From Candidatus Bipolaricaulota bacterium (GTDB taxonomy: Bacteria; Bipolaricaulota; Bipolaricaulia; UBA7950; UBA9294), in contig JAUWNQ010000047.1 of assembly GCA_030612565.1 (NCBI GenBank), positions 1-5,420 on the forward strand: a DNA stretch of 5,420 nucleotides. Reading direction: 5' to 3'. The notes under the pieces were generated by a model, which saw only the letters and a list, made by a program, of their open reading frames with translations, made no database searches and had not been told where the DNA came from. Both the position numbers and the translations under genes were made by a program. Positions 5,396 to 5,420 of the stretch are shown piece by piece; position 1 is the stretch's first letter, and the number at the start of each line of letters is the position of its first letter.

Positions 5396-5415
5396 AGGCT
5401 CTAAGGAGGCTCTAA
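5396..5415 (+). repeat. 9-bp direct repeat bracketing a ribosome-binding site
   Basis: AGGCTCTAA occurs at 5396-5404 and again at 5407-5415, separated by GG. The junction creates AAGGAGG (5403-5409), the Shine-Dalgarno site of the gene starting at 5417. It could be a site for a translational or transcriptional regulator, or a local duplication. Confidence 0.5.
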
Positions 5416-5416
5416 T

Positions 5417-5420
5417 ATGG
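5417..5420 (+). CDS. start of the next gene (runs off the right edge)
   Basis: An ATG at 5417 lies seven bases after a full AAGGAGG site (5403-5409). Only one codon and one base are visible, so the product cannot be identified. The preceding 100 bases (5315-5416) contain no clear promoter: TTGAAA at 5344 and TTGAGA at 5357 lack a good -10 at normal spacing. TACCGGTA at 5330-5337 resembles the half-sites in the divergent region. Confidence 0.4.

Overview
The window looks bacterial and anaerobic. Good Shine-Dalgarno (SD) sites, sigma-70-like promoter hexamers and a hairpin plus U-tract terminator argue for a bacterium. An NADH:acceptor oxidoreductase subunit with a NuoE-NuoF fusion, an archaeal-type cofactor-independent phosphoglycerate mutase and a two-subunit oxygen-sensitive Fe-S fumarase suggest an uncultivated, possibly thermophilic, strict anaerobe. 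I cannot name the lineage from sequence alone; Bipolaricaulota/Acetothermia- or Thermotogota-like lineages are guesses only.

Layout. Positions 1-1705 (minus) hold one long open frame running off the left edge: a complete NuoE domain fused to a NuoF domain, 568 codons visible. Positions 1706-2219 contain no ordinary gene but are not empty. On the minus strand they hold a strong promoter just after apgM, about 260 nt rich in hairpins and short reading frames (including a 16-residue Cys-X-Cys-X-Cys peptide), a clean intrinsic terminator, and then about 175 nt leading to the nuoEF SD. This is the most interesting part of the window: either an independent small RNA or a transcription-attenuation leader for nuoEF. 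Positions 2220-3470 (minus) are apgM. Positions 3471-3671 are a 201-nt divergent promoter region with a compound palindrome. Positions 3672-4580 and 4582-5175 (plus) are the alpha and beta subunits of a class I fumarase, separated by one base. Positions 5176-5416 are non-coding, with a degenerate octamer tandem array, its inverted counterpart and GC-rich hairpins. They end in a 9-bp direct repeat and an SD for a gene whose ATG lies at 5417.

The genes fit central carbon and redox metabolism. ApgM interconverts 3- and 2-phosphoglycerate in glycolysis/gluconeogenesis, fumarase interconverts fumarate and malate, and the NuoEF fusion carries electrons between NAD(H) and an unseen partner such as a hydrogenase, formate dehydrogenase or complex I-like module. 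ApgM and fumarase are divergently transcribed from a shared control region, so they may be co-regulated. nuoEF has its own leader and a visibly less GC-rich composition.
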